From: Stromatinia cepivora
Lineage: Eukaryota > Ascomycota > Leotiomycetes > Helotiales > Sclerotiniaceae
Direction: 5' to 3'
Assembly: GCA_014898415.1 (NCBI GenBank)
Contig: RCTD01000033.1
Location: 186,001-250,000, forward strand
Length of the DNA stretch: 64,000 bases
Part shown: one piece after another, positions 25,851 through 38,059 of the stretch
Layout of the letters: each line of letters starts with the position of its first letter
How positions within the stretch are numbered: the stretch's first letter is position 1
Position numbers and translations under genes: made by a program
Notes under the pieces: generated by a model
Seen by the model: the letters and a program-made list of their open reading frames with translations, nothing else
The model's database searches: none
Told to the model about the DNA's origin: nothing

Positions 25851-27224
25851 ATGAGTTCCACAGTACCCCGCCCTGGCGCCGCGAAACTAGGACCTCGTTC
25901 TGGTCTTGAGGAATGGTTAGCAGAGGCAAAGCAATGTCATTATTTACCAGAATGGGCAATGAAACAACTTTGCGAAATGGTAAAAGAGTGTTTAATGGAA
26001 GGTAATGTTTTCGGAATCCTCCGCTGGTGTCGTATCGTACTGATTCTTCTCCCGACAGAGTCAAATATACAACCTGTCGCAACTCCCGTCACTATTTGTG
26101 GTGATATTCATGGTCAATTTTACGATTTACTCGAGCTTTTCCGTATCGCTGGTGGTATGCCAGGGGAGACGAATGTTCAAGCCCCCACCACTGTGATTAA
26201 CACAGATGCGCTCGAACCGCCTACACAAATTACAGATCCAAAATTGAAGAAGAAGATACGAAGCAGTGATAGTGGTATGGAAAGCGCAAGTGGAGGAGAT
26301 GATGATGACGATGATGAACCTCGAGGACGTCCACGTACTGCAGGTGGATCAAATCGTAGTACAAGCTCTGGAGCTGACTCTGGTATCAATATCAACAACA
26401 ATCAAGTCTCTGGGAGTGGGAACCAAAATTTTATCTTCCTCGGTGATTTTGTCGACAGAGGATATTTTAGTTTGGAAACTTTTACTTTATTGATGTGCTT
26501 AAAGGCTACGTGAGTAAAACCTTACATCCAGTCAAACTCGTTGCTAATAATACTAGATACCCTGATAAAATTACTCTCGTCCGTGGAAACCACGAATCTC
26601 GTCAAATCACACAAGTATATGGGTTTTACGAAGAATGTCAACAAAAATACGGAAATGCCTCAGTTTGGAAATCTTGCTGTCAAGTTTTCGATTTTCTTGT
26701 CCTTGCAGCCGTAGTTGATGGAGAGGTCCTTTGCGTTCACGGTGGTTTGAGTCCAGAGATTAGAACTGTTGATCAAATCAGAGTTGTTGCACGTGCACAA
26801 GAAATTCCCCATGAGGGTGCTTTTTGTGATTTGGTATGGAGTGATCCTGAGGACGTTGATACGTGGGCTGTTTCTCCTCGTGGAGCTGGATGGCTTTTTG
26901 GAGACAAAGTTGCCAATGAGTTTAATCACGTTAATGGTCTTAAACTTATTGCTCGTGCTCATCAACTTGTTAACGAAGGATATAAGGTATGTCATTTTAT
27001 TCCCTTGGCTGGAATTTTCTAACCATTTATAGTACCATTTTGCACAAAAGTCTGTTGTTACTGTCTGGTCAGCTCCTAACTACTGTTATCGATGTGGCAA
27101 TGTCGCTTCAATTATGAACGTTGGCGAAGATCTTAATCCCAAATTCAGTATCTTCAGCGCCGTGCCAGAGGATCAACGTGCAGTTCCAGCGGGTAGAAGA
27201 GGTGCTGGTGATTACTTCCTTTAA
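25851..27224 (+). CDS. PP2A-like Ser/Thr phosphatase catalytic subunit (Sit4/PP6/Ppg1 group) with an acidic insertion
   Basis: Four exons: 25851-26001, 26059-26509, 26557-26986 and 27033-27224; 407 residues. All PPP signatures are present: GDIHG (65-69), GDFVDRG (179-185), RGNHE (210-214), VHGGLS, and [11 protein letters not shown]. It ends in DYFL, the methylatable PP2A-type C-terminus. The enzyme removes phosphate from Ser/Thr through a two-metal centre. Between GDIHG and GDFVDRG lies an insertion of roughly 85 residues (about 86-172) with an Asp run and Ser/Gly/Asn-rich sequence; a standard PP2A-like enzyme is about 310 residues. Intron 1 (57 nt) is a multiple of three and stop-free, so retention would add 19 residues after LME. 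The exact subgroup cannot be fixed by eye. Confidence 0.9.
26002..26058 (+). other. Stop-free 57-nt intron in the phosphatase gene
   Basis: GTAATG...CTGAT...GACAG. Splicing restores the conserved LMEESNIQPV. Length divisible by 3, no in-frame stop. Confidence 0.8.
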
Positions 27225-28223
27225 TTATACCACACATACGTTCTTTACTGTTGATACATTCTCCATATTTCAAGAGATGTATACTGGATATCCACCTAGG
27301 CGTTTGTTTTTAAAGGTCGGCATTTTCGAAGGCGTCTGTTTGGTCAAATTACCCCTGTACAACAATAGTTGAATCTGGTTTCTGTCTTTTTTTAATTTAA
27401 ATCGAGGTGATGATGGATTTGGCTTGGTTGGGCTTGATCTGGCTACAACAGATGGGAATGGAGTGAAATGAAAGGTATCTATGAATCTTAGACCTTATGA
27501 GTGATGGGAGATGGATTAAGATATACATGGCATGGTATACGAAAGCGCAGCATAGAAGATATGATGATATGGTATTTTGAGTCGTTGCATTTTGACGGTA
27601 TAATGACTTCTATACGGGTGTAAACTTGATTAAATCCACGATCCTATCATCATACCTATTATATAACATGCCAAGATACAAGGTTCGCAGATGACTAAAT
27701 AATGTACTGAATAGGTATTGTCATATAAAGGGCCTCCAATTAAGTTATCGAGGAATCTGGGGAAATGGGTTGTTACCCCACTCGATCAATGGAATGCATG
27801 CATGTGCTTGATGACTCGATTGATGACTCTTTTATGTTATATTCTTAAGAATAGATTGTTAAAAGAATTGAAATTTGAGTTGAGGTTATTTATTGATACT
27901 TGGTTTTTTGTTTTTGTTTTTTATGTTGGAGATTACTTTATCTATATCTATATACGTCAACGGGTTGCATCACTCATCTCTTCTTCGATCTGCTGTCCGC
28001 TGTCCGCTTTATATTCCTAAACCGCACTTCTTACTTCTTGCTTCTGACTTCTTTCTTCTTCATTTAATTTTTCCCTAAATACCTAGGATATATATTCATA
28101 TCCCTCCCCACCCCCCCCCCCCCCCCCCCTTCCCATCCCATTTATCTCCCTCCAATCTCTCCCATCTATCTCCTCAAAAAATCAACAATCAATAAATCAA
28201 TAAATCGAGCAATAAGAAAAAAA
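27225..28223. other. Intergenic; includes a run of 19 C at 28111-28129
   Basis: No gene seen. The leader of the next gene is pyrimidine-rich (CCCTCCCCACC, then the C run, then CTCCCTCC), a common layout just upstream of fungal start sites. Confidence 0.5.
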
Positions 28224-29778
28224 ATGGTTCAATATTTCACATCCATCAAGCCAGAACTTGCAGAATGGGCAATGGCTCAACCGGTTTTTTTTACAGCGTC
28301 AGCGCCGAGATATGGGAGGCATGTTAATGTTAGTCCGAAGGGGTTGCTGTGAGTTTTTTTTGGGAGTTTTTTTGTGGGGTGTTTTTGGGGTTTTTTGAGG
28401 GGGCGGGGTTTGTGAGGGTGGAAGGGTTAGGGGGGATGAGAGAGGGGGAGGGAGGGGAGGAAGGGGAGAGGGGAAAGGGGATGGGAAGAGAGGTTTACTA
28501 ACGATGTGATGATGTTTAGAGATGCGACGTTCAAAATATTGGGACCGAATAGTTGTGCTTAGTGAGTTTTGGTTTCTTTTTTTCTCGTTTTTGATTGATT
28601 TAGGAGGTGGCCGGTTCGAGTAGGAAACCTTGAGAAAGATGCTTGGGGAATTAGGAGACATTGATAAGGTATTTGGCATTGTGATGATATGTGATTCTAG
28701 GTATTGGAATCTGATGACATGTGGGATGGTTGTGATTTTCTTTGCGGGTTGCGATGAATATTGCGGTGCTTTCATCTGTATTGCCACGCGCGCCTTAGTT
28801 TCCTTTTTGGTATACACATGATGATATATGGAATGATAGTTCTGACAATCCCTCAGTATCGATGCAACCGGGTCTGGTATCGAGACAATAAGTCATATAT
28901 ATGGTTCGTCCATCCGTTTTTCTTCCCTCTGTCCACCTTTCTCTTCTGCAATGATAAACCTACCTACACTCCTCCTCCTCCTCCTCTCCCTTCCCCACTA
29001 ACACCATCTCAAGAAAATGGCCGCGTAACGATAATGTTCTGTTCTTTCACCTCCACTCCCCGCATAATGCGTTTCTTTTGCACAGGACATGTAATTGAAT
29101 GGAACACACCTCAATTCTCAACTCTTTTGTCCAAGATGGGAAAGGCAAATGTAGATGGTGCCAGAGCTATTGTTTTATTGGATGTGTGGAAGGTGTGTTT
29201 ATTCCTTCCCGTTTCCTTCTATACAACGATAATGTTTGGGACTATAAGGTTCTGTTGTTCTTGACTTCAAAAACATCGAGACCTGCAGACGAAATGTATG
29301 AAAGAAGGTATAATAACAATACCCCATAAAGGTCCAAACATCCTGCGGCTACGGCGTCCCCATCCTCACACCCCTCACCACCCAAATAGAAAACCCCTCC
29401 CTAGGACCCTGGACCAACCGTAAAACCCTCGGTCACTGGGCTAGTCAAAAAGTAGCTAAATCGGAAATGCAAGATTATCAACTTCTCAATAATAGTTATT
29501 CGCTCGATGCACTTCCGGGATTGAAAAGTGCGAGGAATCAGAGGTTTGGGGGTAATTTGGTTAGAGTGAGAGGTGATGAGGTGTTGTTTTGGGGTAAGAG
29601 GATTGTCAAGGGGGAATGGAGGGGTGTGGTGGTGGGATTGTTGGTGGGGTTGTTGATGGGGTTCGTGATGGGTGTTGTTGGGGGACAGGAGGGATTGGGA
29701 TTGGGATTGGGAGGTGTGGTTGGAAGGATTGGGATGGGGAATTTGACGGGGAGGAATGATTTGGATGTTGAGCTTTGA
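28224..29778 (+). CDS. Pyridoxamine 5'-phosphate oxidase-family (FMN split-barrel) protein with C-terminal membrane segment
   Basis: Five exons: 28224-28348, 28520-28561, 28857-28903, 29014-29192 and 29332-29778; 279 residues. The N-terminus (VQYFTSIKPELAEWAMAQ, then GRHVNVSPKG) and DATGSGIETISH, NGRVTIMFCSF and VQTSCGYGVP fit the PNPOx-like flavin-binding split-barrel proteins of fungi. These resemble yeast YLR456W/YPR172W, whose substrate is unknown. The barrel is complete by about residue 150. A glycine/valine-rich hydrophobic stretch at about 229-248 could anchor the protein in a membrane. Introns 1 (171 nt) and 2 (295 nt) are long for this window; intron 1 is strongly G/T-rich. The first ATG after the pyrimidine tract is taken as start. 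The family call is confident, the biochemical role unknown. Confidence 0.8.
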
Positions 29779-31390
29779 GAGAGAGGAAGCAAGTTAGCAT
29801 TGTTCCCTAGTCCCTCCGTATTCCCGTCTTTCTCAATAATGGTACCCAACTCTTACTAACTCCTAAATCGTAAAAGAAGTACAAATACAGTCTATACTTA
29901 CTAAACCCATTAGAATCTCAAATCCAATTCCAAAACCAATAAATAACTTTATATACCTACCTGCCTACCTACCTACCTACCTAGTATCCCGCCACCCACA
30001 CACAAATCACAGCCAACAAAATGTAACATTTCACGCGTCACCAACCAACATCCTCCCCCTGAACCTCTCACCTCTCACCTCTCACCCAATCTTTCCCCAG
30101 ATCTAGGGACAAACCATTTCGAACTCACAAGTCACCGCTTTCCTCCTCCCACCAACCAAATCATTCTGCCCATATAAATTTTCCCCTGGTCCTGGCAAGC
30201 TAAAGCGGTGGAAATATTGGTAATTTGTATCTCATGACCAAATCTATAAGGTACTAGGTACTAGGTACTAGGTGGTACTGGGAGGTAACCTCATTTCCGG
30301 CTCATTTTAAAATGCGTCCGGGGATGTGGCGTTGCTAAGCTTTTGCCAAGGTGAGATTGTGGATTTCGTATTTTTTTTTGGGTTGGTTTTTCGTATTGGT
30401 ATATATAATGGATTTTTGATTCTTGGACTTTGGACTTTGGGGATGTTTGACTGATTGATTGATTGATGGGAGTCTATGGGAGCTTATTATGTTTATCTAG
30501 TCCTACTGAAATAGTTACCTAGGTACTCGTAGTAGCATCAATAACAAGGATAAAAATATCACAACTCAATTTTATTGGATTCACGTGTCAGGGGGAGAAG
30601 TGCTGCTTTAAAGCTTTCTCGTATTCCCCAGATATCACGGGAAGTGACTAATATATTTTAGTGGACGGATGAAAAGCAGCGTGCATGATCGACGCTTGAT
30701 TAACATTTGATTGATGCTACTTGAGTCCCGGTGGCAATTCTGGGAGATTTGATTTGGGGGTTTTCTTTTCTGCGGGAATTAATTTCTAATCGGACATTTT
30801 TTCTTCCATGTTTTGATTGTTCTTTCTCGTATTCTTCCAATCATTTTACTTCTATCTCGAAGAAATCCAATTCAAGGCTTTACAATGCCGCTCTTCCGTC
30901 TTTAACTTCTCATGTAATACCCGTGGGTTTTTTAGAGTAATGATCCTCAATTATACCACACCACACACCATATATGCATATCATCGGGATACTTGTTCCT
31001 GGTGGCTCAGGGTCCATCCTAATGCCTCGTATTCTATATCAATACCCGTAAAAAAGCCGCGGGAGCTTTCAGGACGGATTTCCTAAGGGGAATAGACAAT
31101 GAATGGGTTTGTGGGGAGGTTTGGCTTAAGGTTTGGCTTAAGATTATTGTGTTTTCCTTTTTCTTTTCTTTTGTTTTGATCATTTGATTCTTCTCTCTTT
31201 CTGTTTCTTATCCTCCCCAGTCGATTGGAAGATAATTGCGACTGCTTTACGTCTTTTAATACATTCAGTCACTCGTTCTGTTTGTATTGTACGCATTGTA
31301 CTTGTATCTCGAGTAGTTCCTCTTACTCAGTACATTCGTTTGTCACACACATTCGTTTACCGTCGACATTTTCACAGAACATCTTTCACG
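29779..31390. other. Intergenic with simple repeats; promoter of the GH13 gene
   Basis: Holds tetranucleotide ACCT repeats (about 29955-29983), CTCTCAC repeats near 30066-30086 and GGTACTA repeats near 30250-30272. No coding stretch convincing. A pyrimidine-rich leader precedes the ATG at 31391. Confidence 0.5.
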
Positions 31391-33196
31391 ATGAAGTACT
31401 CACTCATTCCATTCGTTCCTATTCTCGCGGGTTTATCCCAAGCAGCTTCCAGTGATGATTGGGCTTCTAGATCAATCTATCAAATTATCACAGATAGATA
31501 TCATCGTTCATCGACTTCAGATGCCCCTTGTAATATCTCGAATTATTGTGGAGGTACCTGGAATGGTATCACGGAGAATCTGGATTATATTCAGGATATG
31601 GGCTTTACAGCTATTCAAATTAGTCCGGTGAATTTGAATATTAATAGTACCACGATTTATGGACAGGCTTTTCATGGATATTGGCAAACTGTAGGTTTTC
31701 TCCTAGCACTTTCTATTTGCATGCAATTGGCTTGTTGAGGAAATGGCATTGAAAAGTTCTAACACTCATATTACAGTCTCTCTACGATCTCAATCCAAAT
31801 TTCGGATCAGCAGATGATTTAAAGAAGTTAAGTGCAGAACTTCACAAGAGAGATATGTATCTCCTAGTCGATGTTGTTGCCAGTGAGATGGCAGTCGACA
31901 TAGGAGATCACAATATGACAGCAGATACGAAAATTGATTACTCTGTCTTTGCTCCAGCTCCATTCAACGACGAGGCATCTTATAATCCATATTGTCCAAT
32001 TATCGACTGGCAAAACAAGACAGAATATCAAAATTGCTGGTTAGGCTACACCGGTGTTGCAACTCCTGATATTAAAACTCAAAATGAAACTGTCGCAGCC
32101 GCACTTGGATCATGGATTAAAGAGCTCGTCTCGAATTACTCTATTGATGGAATTCGTGTTGATGGTGCTAAACAAATTACTTATGATTTCTTCAAAGGAT
32201 TTGTGGAATCTTCTGGTATATTTCCTTTGGGAGAAGTAGAGGATGGTGATCCAGCCTTCACTTGCAATTATCAACAATATACTGAGGGATTGGAAAATTA
32301 TCCAATATATTACACTATCATTCAAGCTTTCACTGCAGGAAACATGGCAGGATTGGTGGATATGATTAAAAGTATGAGAGGAGCTTGCACATCTACACAA
32401 TATCTTGCAAATTTTATTGAGAATCAAGATCAACCACGTTTTGCATCATACAATGATGATGAGACTGTAGGTTTCCCCTTACTTGAATTTATATTCATCA
32501 TTTGTACATGAATACTAACAATATCAACAGCTCGCAGCAAATGCCATGGCCTTCACCATTCTCGCCGACGGTATCCCAAAATACTACTACGGACAAGAAC
32601 AACATCTCACTGGCAACTACTCCCCATATAATCGTCAAGCTCTTTGGGAGAACAACCCCAGCACGACATCCAACCTTTACACCTTAACAACCACCCTCAA
32701 CACCATCCGCAACCACGCCATCTCCGTAAACTCCAACTACGTCACCAATAACTCCATTCTCTTGTACACCGACGACTCCACCTACGCCGCTAGAAAAGGA
32801 CCCAACGGCGCCCAAATCGTCTCGGTACTAAGCAACCAGGGATCGAAAGGAGGAGCCTACACATTAAACATCGACAAAGCCGCAGACCCCGGTACCAATT
32901 TTACCGAAGTCGTCACTTGCACCAACTACATTGCCAATGAAAAAGGAACCGTCTATTTAAAGATGGATAAGGGAGAACCGAGAGTCCTCTTCCCTACGTA
33001 TCAAATGAATGGTACGGGTATTTGTGGGTTTGGAAAGAGTGCCGGGACGGGATCGGGATCCTCTGCGACGGGTAGTGCCACGGGTAGTGCGGCTAGTGCG
33101 ACGAGCTCGAAGAAGGGTGGTGCTGGGGGGTTGAGAGTCGGTGTCAGTGGATGGGTTCTTGCAGGCTTGGGATTGATTGGGTTGGCTTTGTTGTAG
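31391..33196 (+). CDS. GPI-anchored GH13 protein, alpha-glucanotransferase (AgtA) type
   Basis: Three exons: 31391-31690, 31777-32466 and 32531-33196; 551 residues. A signal peptide (1-18, ending LSQA) is followed by an alpha-amylase fold. The catalytic triad is present: nucleophile D229 in GIRVDGAKQI, acid/base E253 in GEVEDGDPAF, and D318 in FIENQDQPRF. Two His residues normal in secreted amylases are replaced: region I reads DVVASEM (Glu137 for His) and region IV reads ENQD (Gln317 for His). Such losses mark the GPI-anchored 4-alpha-glucanotransferases AgtA/AgtB of Aspergillus niger, linked to cell-wall alpha-glucan. A Ser/Gly/Thr-rich stretch and a C-terminal hydrophobic tail (VLAGLGLIGLALL) fit a GPI-anchor signal. 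Seven or more N-glycosylation sequons are visible. Transferase activity is inferred from the substitutions. Confidence 0.9.
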
Positions 33197-34200
33197 GTTG
33201 TTGTTGATGGTGGATTGAGATTTGGATGCGGTGAGGGTGAGGGGGATTGGTGATATTACTTTAATTCTCATGTGTAGATATTGGTTTTGATGGAGTGGGT
33301 GATGGAATATGTGTTGGAGTGGACTGGGATGTCATGATTGGATTTTAAGAGTAGGGAAGTGAAGGAAGTAAAGTGAAGAAGAATACAAATCCGCTTGATT
33401 AATAGGTTTATAATTAGGGGGAATAAAGTATTCTTTCTCATGCGCAAGTACCATGTTGATATAAGATGAAGATAAAAAGTTGACGGAAAACCTTATTTAA
33501 TTAATTAATTATTTATATACTAGATACTCTAATGTGGTTTTCGTTTTTTTGGTATATAGATCTTATATGGATTTAGATATCTAAGTGCCAAGGGCATAAA
33601 TATCTAGTAGCATTGGTGACTCTGTCAAGTCGCTCGTCATCAAGAATACTTCATAATGTGATTTGGTATGGATCTATTTATTTCAAATTTCGATCTTGTG
33701 TTTTAGATTTTATATAACTACTTACTCTTCTCTTTGTTTTCTTATAAGGTCGAATTTAGATGAATTCAAATCTCGTGTTTGGTTCCTGCTTCCTCATTGT
33801 ACTTCAGTACTTTTCTCTGTATACATTTGCGCTCACAGTCACGGTTTTCTGTTGCAAGAACACAATGAATATGGTGTTGCACAAGTCAACTATTTTGCAA
33901 GATTCTATTGACCGAACAGAACTGCAGATTGATGAATCAGATGAATGCATACGCGCCAAATGGAAATTGGAAAGCTCTTTCATCTATTACAATCATCCAA
34001 TAATTTTTGCTTCTTGGAATTTACCCCGCACTCACCCCTCCTTTTTTTATATGCCACATTCCCAACGTCTAGCTATCTATTGTTTCAATCTCTCTTCAAT
34101 ATTTCCAATTCACAAAAGGAAAACAACTTTTTCTACATCAATTTACTTGACATAATAATATCAACTCACAGAAGATACAAAACCACAATCTACCCTCAAA
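33197..34200. other. Intergenic, no gene seen
   Basis: 3' region of the GH13 gene and upstream region of the dehydrogenase-like gene. Moderately AT-rich with TTAATTAATTAATT near 33500. Short overlapping open runs only. Confidence 0.4.
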
Positions 34201-35098
34201 ATGATGTCCCTAAAACCACGCACCATAATAATCATCGGAGCCGGCCCCCTCATGTCCCGCAGTCTCTCCCTCTACCTCGCCTCACAAAACTGGCAAATAA
34301 TTCTCATCTCACGCAACCATTCTTCCCTCCTCACCTACGCCAGCGAAATAAACACTCTGCACCCTCAAGCCCCCAAAATTCTCGTTCGCACAGGCGACGC
34401 TTCAATTCCCTCTTCTCTCACCGAAGCCCTTGATTGGGCTGCCGATCAAGTAGGAGGTAAAATCGATGTTCTTTGCTATAATGCTGCACGGGTGGCTCCG
34501 AGTCCGCTTTTGGATTTAAAGCCTGAGATCCTCGTGCAGGATTTTAATATTACTGCTACTGGGACTTTGGTTGCTGGGTATGCATTCATGCGATTTGTAT
34601 CGTTGTTGAATTAAATTAAATTAAATTAGACTGGGGTATCTAATGTAATGTAATATAAAATAAAAATACTAATCAAATATCCACAGACAATGGTTCATAA
34701 ATCACGCCAACACCTCCCACATCTCCGAAGGCGAAAACCCACTCTTCCTCGTCCCAGGCGGTTTATTAGATAAATATCCCAATCCGAATATCGCGGCTCT
34801 GTGCGCAACGAAAAGCGCAAGTCAATGTCTGGTTAAAATGTTCCAACAAGTTATGAAGCCCGAGGGAATTCTAGTCGGGGCTCCGATTGTAGGAGGAGAA
34901 GTGGTCAAGGAGGGGAAAATGAGTCCGGGTTCTATTGTGGATGGGGCTTTTAGACCGTTTTTTGAGGAGAGGGAGAGGGGTTCTTTGGGGGAGGGGAGCT
35001 CGAGGTGGGTTTTGGAACGGATTTGGTTGCCTGAGGGGGGGTATGGGAGTACGAGGACGGGTGGAGTTGTTGGGGATGGGAGTGGGAGTGGGAAGTAG
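34201..35098 (+). CDS. Atypical short-chain dehydrogenase/reductase-like protein lacking the catalytic Tyr
   Basis: Two exons, 34201-34577 and 34687-35098 (109-nt intron), 262 residues. The N-terminal Rossmann segment IIIIGAGPLMSRSLSLYLA carries the GxGxxxS-type dinucleotide loop (13-19). VLCYNAARVAPSPL matches the central NAG/NAA element of classical SDRs. Where YxxxK is expected the sequence reads LCATK (164-168): Lys168 is kept but Tyr is Leu. No Ser aligns with the usual catalytic position. The C-terminus is Gly/Arg-rich. It may bind a nucleotide without classical oxidoreductase activity, or use another chemistry. Two adjacent ATGs (34201, 34204) are possible starts. Family call moderate to good; function unknown. 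Confidence 0.75.
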
Positions 35099-36207
35099 GA
35101 TATGCTAATGGATTTTAGGTTGGTAGGGTGGTTTTTGGAGGATGGGTATGGGATTATTGATGAGGGGGGGTAAGGTATGGGTTCTTGGTAGGAATGCAGT
35201 GATGATTTATGACTAATGTGATATTATTTCTTTTCCAGGGGAGTAAGTATACTTTTGCGAGCAATAACGCAAGGACAGGAAAAGTTATCATGGACAGGAA
35301 ACTCGGAGGCTATCTCTACCTTTTCACTGATCTATCTCATCGCTGGTGATATCAATTTTAAGGGTAGGATAAAAGAACTGAATTTTGGGATGGATACACT
35401 TCTGAGTTATGAATTTATAGTATTAATTCTATTCACGAATTTCAAATTCAGTGCTTGATATATAATATATTCCTATTTTTAATTACAAATAAATTGTGAA
35501 TACATGGAGATGTATATCTTCTTTTACTCACAATAAAACTGAAGATTGAATAGAAGTAAGACTGTTTCTCCTCGAGAATCTCATTAAGATCTTAATAAAA
35601 CAACGAAGTCCTCAATATTTTGCATGGAAATAGAAAGACTTATTTCTTGATGATATGATGGATTCCTGATGGATATCAATATATCGAAAAACTCATGGGA
35701 TTGGTATCTATCTCATTACTTGATGGCCATCACATCACAGTACCAATATCCATATAGAACCCTTCACACTATAATGTTTTCATTTTTCATTTTTCATTCT
35801 CATTATCGTTATCAAGTAGCTATTCGCCATCACATTTATCCTCAAAAAGATTACGATACAATATTGACATGAAGCAACGTACCTAAGATCGGGTTATGGA
35901 TTAATTAACTCAGTACGAGTATTGTTCTGGCTTTGTGATGTGCCGCTCGTAGGCCAGGACGACAACCGTGACGAACTGCTATGATGTTGTTTTCTTAAAG
36001 TTAAATATTATGCTCAGCCGCCCCAACCGATGGACAAAGTGACCACAACAAAATGAAGATAAGGATCCTTCAATTTATGTAGTCCTTAACCTTCGCTTTC
36101 TGGAAGTTTCATACACTATTGACGTTGCCGAGGTCTCGTAATATATCGAGTGATGAGTATATCCTGTATTGATATAATGATTCTATGGAATTTGGATTTC
36201 CTAGTAC
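35099..36207. other. Intergenic, no gene seen
   Basis: Short open runs of 60-70 codons (35255-35458, 35669-35872), without recognisable features. G-rich just after the dehydrogenase-like stop. Confidence 0.35.
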
Positions 36208-36534
36208 TTATTCGGTCCGTATAATTCTGTATGGCGGAGACGAGCAGCTCATTTCATGGAGAAGCGGGGTTGAAGGAATGTGAGCAAGTATAATTGCATA
36301 GATTGCTGATGCTGATAGATTTAGACTTTTCTTTACTCTTCGTCGCAGAACAGGGCAAGTCGGGCTGCTCTTGTTACGGGATACTGTTTTGACGTTGATG
36401 AATGTTCTGCTGCTAGAAAGAAGAAAACGGCGATGAAGTTTTGGCGTGTTTGTTGATGTTGAAAGTTCAGGTGAATCGTTGGAATTTTCGTAGGCTAGTG
36501 GCCGGTAGTCCCTGCTTAAGTGGTCGTAGATCAT
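36208..36534 (-). CDS. Possible small hypothetical protein (108 aa)
   Basis: An open run on minus from an ATG at 36534 to a stop at 36208. The start, MIYDHLSRDYRPLAYENSND, would suit the first helix of an F-box-like N-terminus (the open frame continues upstream with TDILF), but the rest is Ser/Arg-rich and unlike a known domain. No intron signals connect it to further exons. It may be a fragment of a decayed gene. Low confidence. Confidence 0.25.
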   Translation of the reverse strand: MIYDHLSRDYRPLAYENSNDSPELSTSTNTPKLHRRFLLSSSRTFINVKTVSRNKSSPTCPVLRRRVKKSLNLSASAIYAIILAHIPSTPLLHEMSCSSPPYRIIRTE

Positions 36535-36567
36535 GAAAAGTATGTCGGTGTACAAGGAAGAAAGCAA

Positions 36568-37213
36568 TGAAGTGATAGTGTTAATGAATTTTTGGTTTGG
36601 ATAATTGATTGAAGATGGAATGTCGTAGCCCTGTTTTCGTTGGTCTCGAGATTATGGAGGAGGAAAGAAACTACAGCAAAGATGTGTAGCATAGACTATA
36701 AGAATTAGGGTATTTCCCCTCGCAGGGTTGTATATGGCGGATGGTTGTTCCTCTGTAACAGATGGCTATATCAGCTTGGAAGCTGTAAGCAGTTGCTAAA
36801 ATATTGATTAAAGTGAGCATGGGATGTACATCTTTCGATTGTAGAATCTTGATGGCAAAGAATTTAGAAGAATAATAAGAATCTAGGAATACAGTTTCAT
36901 TACTTCTTCAGTCTGATGTATTCAAATAAAACAATTCTTACAAGCCTATACCTTGGGAGTATCTAGATGTATATATATGATGCCAACCAAAACGAAGAAT
37001 ACACGCCCCTTCATTCAAACGACACATTAGATTCTCCATTGTAGATATTGCTGCACAGCCTCATTCATGCCCCTTTCGTCTAGACAGACGCATAAAGTTG
37101 CAATATCGAATACAAAGTTTGAAAATTAGATGCTAAAGTTTGATCTCTAAGTAATTTTTTCAACTCGCAGTTTTAGTTTCGATGGTTTTGATACTTGATC
37201 AGCTCCGCAAGTT
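36568..37213. other. Intergenic, no gene seen
   Basis: No open stretch, repeat or RNA signal recognised. Confidence 0.3.
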
Positions 37214-37616
37214 TAGGCTGCGCATAAATTATCCGCCATCCATAGATATTCATAGATAATCCGTCCTATGGATTATTCATCAAAACTATTATCCGTTTTG
37301 CAAATTATCCATTGAGATTTTAAAACAATCTATTTATTTATAGATTAATAAACTATCTATAAATAATCTATAAATTGATAGATAATTTATAAAGATTAAT
37401 ATAAAAATTAATATAATAATATAAAAATAATTTCAAAAATAGATAAATATTTATTAATTCATAAATTATTTATAGATTATTTATCAATCCATAAATAATC
37501 CATCAATTATTTACAAATATTCATTCAAATTCTTCAATTATCCGCCCTGTTAGTATTATCCACGGATTATCCACCAGAACCATTATCCGCCCTGCAGCTA
37601 ACCGTTGCGCAGCCTA
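37214..37616. mobile_element. MITE, 403 bp, TIR TAGGCTGCGCA (hAT-like)
   Basis: Perfect 11-bp terminal inverted repeats TAGGCTGCGCA (37214-37224) and TGCGCAGCCTA (37606-37616). Subterminal repeats of TTATCCGCC and GGATAATCC occur at both ends, and the core is very AT-rich. Subterminal GGATAA arrays are common in fungal hAT-type elements. The flanks CGCAAGTT and CCCAAGCT resemble but do not equal an 8-bp duplication. No coding capacity. Confidence 0.7.
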
Positions 37617-38059
37617 CCCAAGCTTCATTCGACAAAGCAAACGCCACAATGCCAATCATCCCACCGGGGTTGAATTTTCTTCAGTGGTTGTGAGTAGTGT
37701 AGTCTCTAATGCTAAAAGAAAAGGAGAAAGCTGAAAAGTATCACGGCGCAAAGCTGACGATGCCATGCTAAATCAATTGTTTCCTTCTAAGGTTTAATCT
37801 AACCTTTACATTCATATTTCATCCTGTCAAACGATCAAGTAATACTCTGATCCTACTCCTTTTTGTGGACCCCGACAAAGACTATGCTATTTTGGTTCAA
37901 AAGCAGTTCACAGCGACAGAAACAAAATAAACACAAAAATATTCCACACTTCAATTAAAGCCCTGCGTTGGCTGCTTAGAAATACCATTCTCCTGGCTAA
38001 GTATGGCCAGCAGACAGAAGCCACATGAACAGAACGAAGAGACAGAAGTCAGCTCATCG
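37617..38059. other. Intergenic, no gene seen
   Basis: Sequence between the MITE and the 3' end of the five-exon gene; nothing recognised. Confidence 0.3.

Noticed and set aside
28299..29849. Pro-rich minus-strand runs opposite the PNPOx-family gene
   Set aside because: Antisense of G/T-rich introns and coding exons.
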